The notes below the pieces were generated by a model, which made no database searches, was not told the origin of the DNA, and saw only the letters and a program-made list of their open reading frames with translations. From Pseudomonas protegens (GTDB taxonomy: Bacteria; Pseudomonadota; Gammaproteobacteria; Pseudomonadales; Pseudomonadaceae): DNA of 64,000 nucleotides. Positions within the stretch are counted from its first letter, which is position 1. Every line of letters starts with the position of its first letter. The position numbers and the translations under genes are program-made. This document shows, in pieces, positions 18,446 to 26,189 of this stretch. Location: the NCBI RefSeq assembly GCF_003363755.1, contig NZ_CP031396.1, forward strand, positions 2,232,001 to 2,296,000, given 5' to 3'.

Positions 18446-20194
18446 GTGACCGCTTCCGACCAATTCAACTCCACCCATAGCGCCGTCGATCAATACGCCG
18501 AACTGGTGCTGCACAACGGCCGGATGTACACCCTCGACCCGGCCCAACCCTGGGCCGATGCCGTGGCCATCCGCCAGGGCAAGCTGATCGCGGTGGGCAG
18601 CCTCGCCTCCCTGGCTTCGCTGATCGGGCCCAACACCCGACAGCACGACCTGGACGGGGCCTTCTGCATGCCTGGCCTGCACGACATGCACACCCACCCG
18701 GACCTGGCCCTGGCCCCGCGCTACGCCGACGACCTGGACGTGGGCATCGAAGATCCGACTCCCGAGCAACTGGCGGCGGCGATCCACGCCTACGCCGACA
18801 GTCGCCCAGGCGATGGCTGGATCTACGGCCAGTACTGGGTCCGCTACACCTTCCGCGAAGCCGGCCTGACCCCGGGCCGCGAGTGGCTCGACAGCGTCAT
18901 GCCGGACCGTCCGGTGGCCCTGCTGGACCGCATGTGGGGCACCATGATGGTCAACTCCAAGGCCCTGGATCTGGCCGGCATCGACCGCCACACCAGCGAC
19001 CCGCGCAACGGCTACCTGGAGCGCGACGAGCTGAGCGGCGAGCCCAACGGCCTGCTGATCGACGGCGCCTATGCCCTGATCCACGCGGCCATGCCGCCGA
19101 CGCCCGTCCCGGTACTACGCCGCGCCTACCGCGATGGCGTGCACTTCCAGACCTCGCGCGGGGTCACCGCCACCAAGTACGTGCACGTCTGCGAGAACCG
19201 TCTGCAGGCCCTCAAGGAACTGGACGACGCCGGTGAGCTGACCCTGCGGGTGGAGGCGGCCATCAGTTGGCAGGACGATATCTTCCCGGTGCGCCGGCGC
19301 TGGGAGCTGCTCAGTGGCGAGCGGCACTTCTATCGCAGCGCCCGCCTGAGCGCCAACGCGGTGAAGTTCCACTTCGACGGCACCGTGGAGCCCAAGTCGT
19401 CCTACCTGCTGACCCCCTGGCCGGAAGAGTCGAGCTGGCGCGGCAAGCTCAACCTGACCCCGGAACACATCACCGACATGGTGGTGGACATGGACAAGCG
19501 CGGCCTGCGGGTGATCGCCCACTGCACCGGTGACGGCGCCTCCGACGTGTTCCTCGACGCCGTGGCCGAAGCCCGGCGGCGCAACGGCAACAGCGGCATC
19601 CGTCACCAATGCGCCCACAGCACCTTGCTGCACCCGGGCAACCTCAAGCGCTTCCAGAGCCTGGACGTGATCGCCGAGTTCTCCCCGGCGGCCTGGTACC
19701 CGACGCCGTTCGCCAGCGGTGCCCGCTCCGGCTACGGCCAGGAGCGTCTCAAGCGCATCTATGACTTCAAGGGCGTGCTGGCGGCCGGCGGCATCGCGGT
19801 GTTCGGCACCGACTGGCCGGTGGCGTCCATCGACCCGTGGCTGGCCCTGGAAACCATGGTCACCCGGCAGAACCCGTGGAACCAGGAACCCGACACCTTC
19901 GGCGACCCCATCAGCCTGGAGCAGGCGCTGCAAGTGGCGACCCTCAACGGCGCCCACGCCATGGGCCTGGAACACCTGACCGGCAGCCTGCAGGTGGGCA
20001 AGTCGGCGGACCTGATCGTCCTCGACCGCGATCTGTTCGCCCAGGGCGCGCGCAACTACATCCACCACACCCAGGTGCAACTGACCTTCGTCGAAGGGCA
20101 ACTGGTCTACGACCGCCAGGGCATCTTCAGCGACACGCCGTTGCAGGCAGTGTGGGAAGGCCTGCCGCCGGTGATCGAGGGCAAGGAACAATGA
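18446..20194 (+). CDS. Metal-dependent amidohydrolase (amidohydrolase-3/YtcJ-like)
   Basis: A 582-residue cytosolic amidohydrolase. The metal-binding HDMHTHPDLAL follows the first beta sandwich; KFHFDGTVEPKSSYL, VIAHCTGDGA, HQCAHST and VFGTDWPVASIDPW supply the remaining barrel ligands, with the final Asp in GTDWP. LQVGKSADLIVLD closes the fold. The start is a GTG at 18446 after GAGAGG. YtcJ-type enzymes hydrolyse amides, formamides or related bonds. Its place behind AruH suggests processing of an arginine- or guanidino-derived amide, but no specific substrate can be given. It overlaps the CobW-like gene by four bases. Confidence 0.82.
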   Translation: MTASDQFNSTHSAVDQYAELVLHNGRMYTLDPAQPWADAVAIRQGKLIAVGSLASLASLIGPNTRQHDLDGAFCMPGLHDMHTHPDLALAPRYADDLDVGIEDPTPEQLAAAIHAYADSRPGDGWIYGQYWVRYTFREAGLTPGREWLDSVMPDRPVALLDRMWGTMMVNSKALDLAGIDRHTSDPRNGYLERDELSGEPNGLLIDGAYALIHAAMPPTPVPVLRRAYRDGVHFQTSRGVTATKYVHVCENRLQALKELDDAGELTLRVEAAISWQDDIFPVRRRWELLSGERHFYRSARLSANAVKFHFDGTVEPKSSYLLTPWPEESSWRGKLNLTPEHITDMVVDMDKRGLRVIAHCTGDGASDVFLDAVAEARRRNGNSGIRHQCAHSTLLHPGNLKRFQSLDVIAEFSPAAWYPTPFASGARSGYGQERLKRIYDFKGVLAAGGIAVFGTDWPVASIDPWLALETMVTRQNPWNQEPDTFGDPISLEQALQVATLNGAHAMGLEHLTGSLQVGKSADLIVLDRDLFAQGARNYIHHTQVQLTFVEGQLVYDRQGIFSDTPLQAVWEGLPPVIEGKEQ

Positions 20195-21117
20195 ACAGCA
20201 CCCCGAGCATTCCGGTGACCGTGGTTGCAGGCTTTCTCGGCGCCGGCAAGACCACCCTGCTCAACCGCATGGTGCAGCGCGCCGACAGCGGTCGATTGGC
20301 GGTGATCGTCAACGACTTCGGCGAGCTGAACATCGATGCGGCGATCATCGCCGAGGTCACCGACGCGGTGTACAGCCTGCAGAACGGCTGCATCTGCTGC
20401 ACCGTGCAAGAGGACCTGCTGGCGCAACTGGTGAGCCTGTCCAAGCTGCGCCCGGCCCTGGAACGGATCGTCATCGAGTGCAGTGGCGTCTCCGACCCGC
20501 AGCGCATCGTGCAGACCATCGGCTACCCGCAACTGCGCAACCGCCTGCACCTGGACGCGGTGATCACCCTGGTGGATGCCAGCGGCTACCAGGACCTGGA
20601 AGGTGAAATGGCCCGGCTGTCCCGGGCCCAGGTGGCCTGCGCCGACTGGGTGCTGCTGAACAAGGCCGACCTGGTGAGCGCCGAGCAGTTGCAGAGCATC
20701 CGCGCCAGCCTCGGCGGCCGCGCCCCGGTATTCGAAACGGTGCAGGCCGAACTGCCACCCGAGCTGCTGCTGACGCCGCCGGTGCGTTCCACCGAAGTGC
20801 TGTTCAAGGCCCTGCCCCAGGCCCACGACGAACTGTTCGAAAGCTGGGTGTGGAAAAGCTCGCGGCCGCTGCAGCCCAAGGCCCTGCGCGACTGGCTGGC
20901 GCGCCTGCCCGCCGACCTGCTGCGCCTCAAGGGCCTGGTGCGCCTGGAAGGCAATGAACAACCCTATTGGTTGCAGCATGTGGGCAACCGCAGCCAGTTC
21001 ACCCTCGCCACAGGGCAGCCCACCGAGCATGCCGCGCAACTGGTGTTCATCGCCCGCCGGGGCAGCGATCTGCGTCAGGAACTGGAGGCTGGGGTCAGCG
21101 ATACCCAAGTGCACTGA
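20191..21117 (+). CDS. CobW/COG0523-family GTPase (putative metallochaperone)
   Basis: A 308-residue G3E GTPase. Walker A is GFLGAGKTT (residues 14-22), the metal-binding CxCC motif is GCICCT (Cys67, Cys69, Cys70), ECSGVSDP follows, and LLNKADL is the base-recognition motif. The C-terminal CobW domain starts near residue 215. The family moves Zn, Co, Ni or Fe to client proteins. The ATG lies inside the last codons of the amidohydrolase gene (ATGA overlap), pointing to that metalloenzyme as client. Metal and client are inferences. Confidence 0.87.
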   Translation: MNSTPSIPVTVVAGFLGAGKTTLLNRMVQRADSGRLAVIVNDFGELNIDAAIIAEVTDAVYSLQNGCICCTVQEDLLAQLVSLSKLRPALERIVIECSGVSDPQRIVQTIGYPQLRNRLHLDAVITLVDASGYQDLEGEMARLSRAQVACADWVLLNKADLVSAEQLQSIRASLGGRAPVFETVQAELPPELLLTPPVRSTEVLFKALPQAHDELFESWVWKSSRPLQPKALRDWLARLPADLLRLKGLVRLEGNEQPYWLQHVGNRSQFTLATGQPTEHAAQLVFIARRGSDLRQELEAGVSDTQVH

Positions 21118-21244
21118 GCTTCAAGCGGCACGTTTTCAGCCGCAAGCGGCTGCGGTGAGCTGTGCCGAGGGCGAAGGCTTCACGTCGGCGGGTACAAAGC
21201 GCACCATGGATCGCTCATTTTCCGCTGAAGCAAGGACGCTACAG

Positions 21245-21742
21245 ATGCTCGATATCCTCCAAGGCACGCCCCTGTGGGTGTACGCGGTCTTCGCCCTGAT
21301 CGGCTACTACGGCCTGCACGCCCTCGCCATCACTCGCGAAAGCCGTCGTTCGCTGCTGCTGACGCCAGTGATCCTGCTGGTCTGGTCGCTGTGGTCGGTG
21401 AATCTCGGCGATCACCCATTGCTGGCGCTGGGCGCCTGGGCCGGTGGTGCCGCACTCGGCAGCCTGCTGGCGATGCTGTTGTTCTCCAGCGCCGGCGTGC
21501 TACTGGAGCCCGGCGGCGAGGCGATCCTGGTGCCTGGCACCGTGAAGATCCTCGCCATCTCGCTGCTGTTCTTCGCGGTGAAGTATTGGATCGGCTATCA
21601 AACCGCCGTGCACCCCGAACAGGCCGCCAGCGTGCAGATGCTCGCTATCAGTGGCGCCGCTGCAGGCTTTACCGTTGGTCTGTTCTGCGGGCGAGCACTC
21701 AAGCTGTTCCGCAACTTCCGGCAACTGCGGCTCAACGCCTGA
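21245..21742 (+). CDS. Small integral membrane protein (DUF6622-like)
   Basis: A 165-residue protein beginning MLDILQGTPLWVYAVFALIGYYGL, with four or five membrane segments and the conserved-looking blocks LTPVILLVWSLWSVNLG and KYWIGYQTAVHP. AAGGA lies eight bases before the ATG at 21245. It resembles small membrane proteins grouped as DUF6622; I am not certain of that number. No catalytic residues stand out. A 128-base gap separates it from the CobW gene, so it may be separately transcribed. Confidence 0.68.
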   Translation: MLDILQGTPLWVYAVFALIGYYGLHALAITRESRRSLLLTPVILLVWSLWSVNLGDHPLLALGAWAGGAALGSLLAMLLFSSAGVLLEPGGEAILVPGTVKILAISLLFFAVKYWIGYQTAVHPEQAASVQMLAISGAAAGFTVGLFCGRALKLFRNFRQLRLNA

Positions 21743-21931
21743 AAGCGGTGCGGCCATGCCCTTGGAGCACTGTGGAATCTTCGCCGTACAAACCGGTCTG
21801 TAGGGACGGTCCTGTTGCGCGGGTCGCTTGGTCCGTGACATTAGGGTCCGGGTCCAATAGATTAGGCGCCCCCGAAAATCCCCCTGGGCCTTTCGCGCCT
21901 CAAACCTGTTAAACCAAGTAGTGGATGTTCA

Positions 21932-22633
21932 ATGCCTGATTCCAACACCGAAGAATCCGTAATCGCCCTGTCCAACAAGGCCGAGTACGAAAACGCCATT
22001 CATCTTTCCCAGCACGTGTCCCAGGCCAAGACCATCAGCGAGATGGTGCTCGACGCCTTCCACAGCTCGAAAGAAAGTGACCAGATTCGCGAACTGCGTG
22101 CTGCGATTCGCCAGGCCCACGACCGCTTTGACGACGACACCGCCTATGAACTCATGGGCCAGCTCAAGCAACTCAAAGACGCCGAGGCCGCCGACCTGGC
22201 CGCCCTGGAAGACCTGAGCAAGAAATTCCCCATCAGCCGGATTCTCTCCAGCTACAAGGACGACCCGGACTTCCAGGAGCTGGTCTACGGCCTGGCCCTG
22301 AAAGTGCTGAACCAGACGCACCAGGCCATCAGCAACCCCAGCGGCGGCAAGAGCAAGGCGCGGCCGAAGAAGGAAATGGAAGTGTTCGCCATCAGCAAGG
22401 ACGGCATCAGCGTCACCCTGCCGATGCGCCCGCGCTCCAAGGCCAACGTCGACCGTGAAGCCTTCGAATTCCTCGGCTTCAGCTTTGTCGGCGAAGGCGA
22501 TGAGGCGGAACTGGAAAGCGAAATGTTCCTCGACAAGAACGGCAACGAGCAGCAAGCGACCCGCAAGAACATCATCACCGCGATCCAGCAGCAGACCGCA
22601 TTCGAAGGCTACAGCGCGCAACAACAGCTGTAA
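21932..22633 (+). CDS. Unrecognised 233-residue cytosolic protein
   Basis: I do not recognise a family. The protein is soluble, highly charged and has a helical N-terminal half (residues ~15-100) with heptad-like spacing and acidic patches (DAEAADLAALEDLSKKF), a basic linker (GGKSKARPKKEME) near residues 140-155, and a compact C-terminal segment (FAISKDGISVTLPMRPRS, then FLGFSFVGEGDEAELE) that could be a small beta domain. Codon use is that of native genes, and a REP element plus terminator follow, so it is probably a single-gene unit. The charged helical shape is compatible with a scaffold or nucleic acid-associated protein, but nothing proves it. Confidence 0.7.
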   Translation: MPDSNTEESVIALSNKAEYENAIHLSQHVSQAKTISEMVLDAFHSSKESDQIRELRAAIRQAHDRFDDDTAYELMGQLKQLKDAEAADLAALEDLSKKFPISRILSSYKDDPDFQELVYGLALKVLNQTHQAISNPSGGKSKARPKKEMEVFAISKDGISVTLPMRPRSKANVDREAFEFLGFSFVGEGDEAELESEMFLDKNGNEQQATRKNIITAIQQQTAFEGYSAQQQL

Positions 22634-22641
22634 CCCGGCCC

Positions 22642-22667
22642 TGTAGGAGCGAGCTTGCTCGCGAAGG
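22642..22667. repeat. Pseudomonas REP element
   Basis: The 26 bases contain TGTAGGAGCGAGCTTG followed by CTCGCGAAGG, with the palindrome GCGAGC-TT-GCTCGC at 22649-22662. This is the common extragenic REP sequence of fluorescent pseudomonads. It lies just after a stop codon and before a terminator, the usual position. Confidence 0.9.
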
Positions 22668-22694
22668 CATCAGCCCGACCTGAGCGCCGAGAAA

Positions 22695-22734
22695 AAGCCC
22701 CGTACTTGCGTGTGAAGTCGGGGCTTGTTGTTTT
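22695..22734. terminator. Bidirectional intrinsic terminator
   Basis: AAGCCCCG (22695-22702) pairs with CGGGGCTT (22719-22726), followed on the plus strand by GTTGTTTT and preceded by A-runs that give U-runs on the minus strand. It separates the rightward 233-residue gene from the leftward SHMT-like gene. Confidence 0.8.
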
Positions 22735-24089
22735 CAGCGATCCCCGTACTCACGGATCGGGTACATCGCGCACAACGCTTCGGTCTGTTGTCGGAACTGC
22801 TCCTGCAATCCGGGCTCCAGGGTGTATTTCTGCTCGCCGTGGGGCTGCACCTGATCGAGTATCCGGCACACCAGGTCGACGATCTGGCGACACCCTTGCG
22901 CGTCCACGTGGCGCTGGGCGATGGAGCCGGTGCCGATACACAAGCCATTGGCGGCAAATGATGACCGGTTTTCCCTCGGACCGCGTTTTTTGCTGACGAT
23001 GATTCCACACTTCTCCAGCGCCGATTCGGCGATGGAGCCGCTGATGCCGCCACGCAAGCGCAGCAGGATCGTGTGATTTTCCGTTCCTCCCCCCACAACC
23101 TCGTAGTCCCGCTCCATGAACGCGCAAGCCATTTCATCTGCCGTGGCGCGAATCCGCTCCATGTAGGCATCAAACGGCGGGGACATCGCATAGCCCAGCG
23201 CGGCCGCCTTGGCGGCAATCACGTTGACGGCAGGCGCGCCTTGCATACCGGGGGAAACCGCTTGTTCGAGAACCCGGCGAAAACTCGACCTCAGTCCAGG
23301 CACTTTGGTGTCTGCATCACGACCGGAAAGAATCAGACCTCCACGCGGGCCGGCGAGCTGCTTGTGGGTGCAGGTGATTGTGACGTGCGCGGCATCGATC
23401 GGGCTCGGATGGCGCCCTGTGGCCACCAGCCCGGCGATATGGGAAATATCGGCAAGCACGATGGCCCCGGCCTCATCGGCAATGGCACGAAAGCGCTGGA
23501 AGTCCACGACCCGAGAATGGGCCGTCGCCCCGCAAATGATGATCCGCGGACGATGGGCCATCGCCAGTTGGCGCACTTCTGCGTAATCGATCTCCCCCTG
23601 GGATGTGATGCCGTAGCGAACAGCCTTGTAGTTGGCCTCCGCGAAGGCTTCCACTCGACCATGTGCAAGGTGCCCACCCTGTTCGAGGGCCATGCCCAGG
23701 ATCGTATCCCCCGGCTCGGCCAGCGCCGTCAGCACCTGGTAAATGGCATTCGAGGCCGAGTGTGATTGCACGCAGGCGTATTGGGCAGAGAACAGCTCCC
23801 GAGCGCGTCGGATCGCCAGAGCCTCAACCCGATCAACGTTTTCACACCCACTATAATGACGCCGGCCGGGAGCGCCCTCGACCGTGACGTTGACCAGCGC
23901 CGAGGCTGATGCCGCCAAGCTCCGGGGGCCGGCCGCGCAGGAAGATGAAACCAAAGACAGTGTGCGGTGTTGGCGCGTGACTTCCGCGTCCAGGATGCTT
24001 GCCAGCTCCGTGTCTTCAGCGCGCAGATCGGCCAAGCCACGTCGCAGCAGGTCGGCCTGGGTCCTGAGTGGTTCAGTGTCAGCTGCCAT
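22734..24089 (-). CDS. Divergent serine hydroxymethyltransferase-like PLP enzyme
   Basis: A 451-residue SHMT-fold protein. Retained: Glu71 (VEGAPG), Tyr79, His140 (GGHLAHG), Asp214 and His217 (ADISHIAG) and the Schiff-base Lys243 (THKQLAGPRGG). Altered: the SHMT motif ASENY reads SSSCA (48-52), the Tyr of NKYAEG is Thr69, and the carboxylate-binding Arg of GIRVGTPA is Cys384 (GLCIGTGS). In the known enzymes that Arg holds the glycine or serine carboxylate, so the substrate is probably not a plain amino acid. The ATG at 24089 is preceded by AAGGGA. It is divergent from the XRE/VUT pair. Likely a second, specialised paralogue, not the housekeeping glyA. Confidence 0.8.
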   Translation of the reverse strand: MAADTEPLRTQADLLRRGLADLRAEDTELASILDAEVTRQHRTLSLVSSSCAAGPRSLAASASALVNVTVEGAPGRRHYSGCENVDRVEALAIRRARELFSAQYACVQSHSASNAIYQVLTALAEPGDTILGMALEQGGHLAHGRVEAFAEANYKAVRYGITSQGEIDYAEVRQLAMAHRPRIIICGATAHSRVVDFQRFRAIADEAGAIVLADISHIAGLVATGRHPSPIDAAHVTITCTHKQLAGPRGGLILSGRDADTKVPGLRSSFRRVLEQAVSPGMQGAPAVNVIAAKAAALGYAMSPPFDAYMERIRATADEMACAFMERDYEVVGGGTENHTILLRLRGGISGSIAESALEKCGIIVSKKRGPRENRSSFAANGLCIGTGSIAQRHVDAQGCRQIVDLVCRILDQVQPHGEQKYTLEPGLQEQFRQQTEALCAMYPIREYGDR

Positions 24090-24481
24090 TGTTCTGTGTC
24101 CCTTCCTTGTATGTTGCGCGCCACGAACGACAGCACGCTTCCTGGATATCACGTTCGTTTGCCTGCATCGGGCTTATCCAAGCCTCGGCGTCAGACTCTA
24201 TAAGGCGCAACAAAATTAATCAAAGAATTAAACATTTTCCAAATTAAATGCTGCTTTTCTGCCCAGATAAAAACAACAGCCCTGTACTTTTGCTCAATAC
24301 CCAGCAACGAGGAGCCAGGCCACGGTTTTTTTGGGGCTTTATTCCCCGGACTGACGCATGTAACACTTACCCACCGCGGCGCCCTTACGAATCGTGATTT
24401 CTCCCACGATTTGATCGCCCCACATACCAACAGCAGAGCAACCCAGGACGGATGCAAGCTGACTAAAGGAGTAGTAGCGAA

Positions 24482-24495
24482 TTGGTAAATACCAA
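24482..24495. promoter_or_regulatory. Perfect palindrome TTGGTA-AA-TACCAA
   Basis: Six-base arms with a two-base spacer, 128 bases before the XRE start codon. The symmetry and size fit a dimeric helix-turn-helix operator. No proof of function. Confidence 0.4.
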
Positions 24496-24535
24496 AAACT
24501 AACCTGCCCACTTTCGCTGCAGTAGCCCAGCGTTT

Positions 24536-24592
24536 GGCATAACACATGCCGAGAGCCATATACGGCATAACTTCTATAAACGTCTCTATGCC
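24536..24592. promoter_or_regulatory. Operator-like array of GGCAT/ATGCC half-sites upstream of the XRE gene
   Basis: Two inverted pairs occur in 57 bases: GGCAT-AACAC-ATGCC (24536-24550) and GGCAT (24564-24568) with ATGCC (24588-24592). A TATAAA box (24575-24580) sits inside the second pair. The array ends 30 bases before the regulator's ATG, the usual place for autoregulation by an XRE repressor. Confidence 0.5.
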
Positions 24593-24622
24593 TGACGACT
24601 ATAAGGAAATGGTGAGCATTTG

Positions 24623-25225
24623 ATGCACAGAAGAGAAAGAACAGAGTATTTGAAGAGCAATATCAAATACCTGATAAAAAGTCGCGGCGAAACGCAATTA
24701 TCTTTGTGCAACGCTAGTGGCCTGACCAGAACGACCATATACAACATACTGGAAGGCAAGGTTACTAATGTACAGCAATCCACCATTCGAAAGATTTCCG
24801 ACTTCTTCGGTGTTTCCTACGAAGAAATAGAAACCATCGACTTTGAAGAAAAGGAGATCATCGAAAGCAGCATTTCACCTCAAGGCAACATGAATCCCGC
24901 CGCTGTGCCAATCATCAAGGAAAGTCTGCTGATCGCCAATCTCGATAGACGCATCGGCGAACTGGCCACGCTTTATCCGCTGACCTATTATTTCGGCACA
25001 TCTCACAACTTGATAGCGGTACTGCTTGAGAATGAAATACGTGACATGAATGAACCTGGCGACCTTTTGATCGTGCAAAAAGGGTCATCGACAGACGACA
25101 AGGAAAAACTCGTTTACGACAGGCTGACAAAGAAACTGTTCATCGTAAACACTCCGTACTCCAACTCGGATGATATGTGCATCGTGGGAGACATCATCGA
25201 GGAGCGATTCAATGACAGCATTTGA
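24623..25225 (+). CDS. XRE-family transcriptional regulator with S24-like C-terminal domain
   Basis: A 200-residue regulator. Residues ~12-66 are an XRE helix-turn-helix (IKYLIKSRGETQLSLCNASG, then LTRTTIYNILEGK and ISDFFGVSYEEI). The C-terminal half resembles the LexA/CI S24 fold (RDMNEPGDLLIVQKG, then MCIVGDIIEERF) but lacks the Gly-Ser-Met that supplies the catalytic Ser, so self-cleavage is unlikely. The ATG at 24623 follows GGTGAG; a TTG lies just before it. Codon use is AT-rich compared with flanking native genes. Its end overlaps the transporter start by 14 bases, so it probably regulates that operon. Confidence 0.8.
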   Translation: MHRRERTEYLKSNIKYLIKSRGETQLSLCNASGLTRTTIYNILEGKVTNVQQSTIRKISDFFGVSYEEIETIDFEEKEIIESSISPQGNMNPAAVPIIKESLLIANLDRRIGELATLYPLTYYFGTSHNLIAVLLENEIRDMNEPGDLLIVQKGSSTDDKEKLVYDRLTKKLFIVNTPYSNSDDMCIVGDIIEERFNDSI

Positions 25226-26096
25226 AAGTGAAATCGAGAACAGCAAATATAAATTACTAGGCTTTGAAAACAATAAGAATCTGGCCGTGATTATGATTAT
25301 CGCCACAGGCAAGGTCATCAGAATAAAGCTGAACGAAGTACTGAACAGTGAAATAATGGACAACCTGAACAAAATGGAAATCAGAAACCTGTATAAAAAA
25401 TTCTATTCCCAAGGAGGAGCACTTACTGCCTACGACCTGAATGACCGCCACGAAAACTCATGGATGATTTATATCATCCTGAACCTACTACTCTTTACAT
25501 TCTATATTTTCACCAGCATTGCTGCGACAAAGCCAATTTATCTGGAGTCGCTCAATATCATCATCACTCCCGGCACCTTTCTTTATCCCCTGACATTTTT
25601 GATCGTTGACCTGCTGAACGAAAACTTCGGACTCAGACTTGCAAGAAAAGCCATTTTCTTTGCTTTTGCAAGCAACGCAATGATCATCATCCTCCTTTAT
25701 GCTTCGACTTTTCTCCCTGGACTGCCCGACTGGAAGCTCGACAAACCCTATAACGACGTCATCATTCAGGTGACCTCCGTATTGATTGCCTCCTCCGTTT
25801 CTTTCCTTGTTTCGGAAAACGTAAACTCATACTTACTATGCAAGATAAAGGAACTGACAAACTCTAGATTCCTCTTCCTGCGTATATTCCTGAGCACCTT
25901 GTTTGCAGTAATCATCGACAGCTTCCTGTTCTGCTTCATTGCTTTTTATGGAGCAATGCAGAACAACGATATTCTGAGCATGATTTACATCCAGATCGCG
26001 ATCAAAGTATGCTTTGCTTTTTTCAACATTCTACCTGCCTATGGTGCGCGATCACTATTCAAGAGATACGTCACAGATAACCAGGTAGGAAAATAG
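25212..26096 (+). CDS. VUT/YhhQ-family queuosine-precursor transporter with N-terminal extension
   Basis: A 294-residue protein. Residues ~84-290 form six membrane spans with the family blocks ATKPIYLESLNIIITPGTFLYP, FLIVDLLNENFG and SVSFLVSENVNSYLL. Family members such as YhhQ import preQ0 or preQ1, the 7-deazaguanine precursors of queuosine. The first ~83 residues (KYKLLGFENNKNLAVIMI, a beta-rich piece, then MEIRNLYKKFYSQGG) are not part of the usual transporter and look like a small cytosolic domain. GAGGAG lies seven bases before the ATG. Composition is AT-rich and foreign. It converges on queC. Confidence 0.85.
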   Translation: MTAFESEIENSKYKLLGFENNKNLAVIMIIATGKVIRIKLNEVLNSEIMDNLNKMEIRNLYKKFYSQGGALTAYDLNDRHENSWMIYIILNLLLFTFYIFTSIAATKPIYLESLNIIITPGTFLYPLTFLIVDLLNENFGLRLARKAIFFAFASNAMIIILLYASTFLPGLPDWKLDKPYNDVIIQVTSVLIASSVSFLVSENVNSYLLCKIKELTNSRFLFLRIFLSTLFAVIIDSFLFCFIAFYGAMQNNDILSMIYIQIAIKVCFAFFNILPAYGARSLFKRYVTDNQVGK

Positions 26097-26113
26097 ACAT
26101 ACAATAGGCGGAA

Positions 26114-26172
26114 GCCATTGAATTCAATACTCACCTGTTTCAAAGACAGGTGCAGTATTGAATAGCAATGGC
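26114..26172. repeat. Long near-perfect hairpin between VUT transporter and queC
   Basis: Three stacked stems: GCCATTG/CAATGGC, ATTCAATACT/AGTATTGAAT and CACCTGT/ACAGGTG, 24 base pairs in all, broken only by one mismatch and one bulge, around a seven-base loop (26139-26145). No T-run follows on either strand, so it is not a classical intrinsic terminator, although it may stop or process both convergent transcripts. Confidence 0.85.
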
Positions 26173-26189
26173 GAGTCAGCACTTATAAA

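Larger units (their letters stand above)
24090..24622. promoter_or_regulatory. AT-rich divergent intergenic region with operator-like repeats
   Basis: This 533-base region separates the SHMT-like gene from the XRE regulator. The composition changes sharply from native GC-rich to AT-rich near 24200. It holds a TTGGTA-AA-TACCAA palindrome and a GGCAT/ATGCC half-site array next to the regulator (listed separately). A 68-codon leftward frame from a GTG at 24545 to 24339 is open but has no family resemblance I can support. Nothing else was recognised. Confidence 0.5.

Noticed and set aside
24320..24350. GGGG-CTTTATT-CCCC hairpin as a terminator
   Set aside because: The T-run precedes the hairpin instead of following it, and the stem is only four base pairs.
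24339..24545. A 68-codon leftward frame from a GTG in the AT-rich intergenic region
   Set aside because: Some stretches look protein-like (VGEITIRKG), but the frame has no convincing ribosome site or family, and it overlaps the operator-like repeats. It could be a gene remnant; I could not support it.
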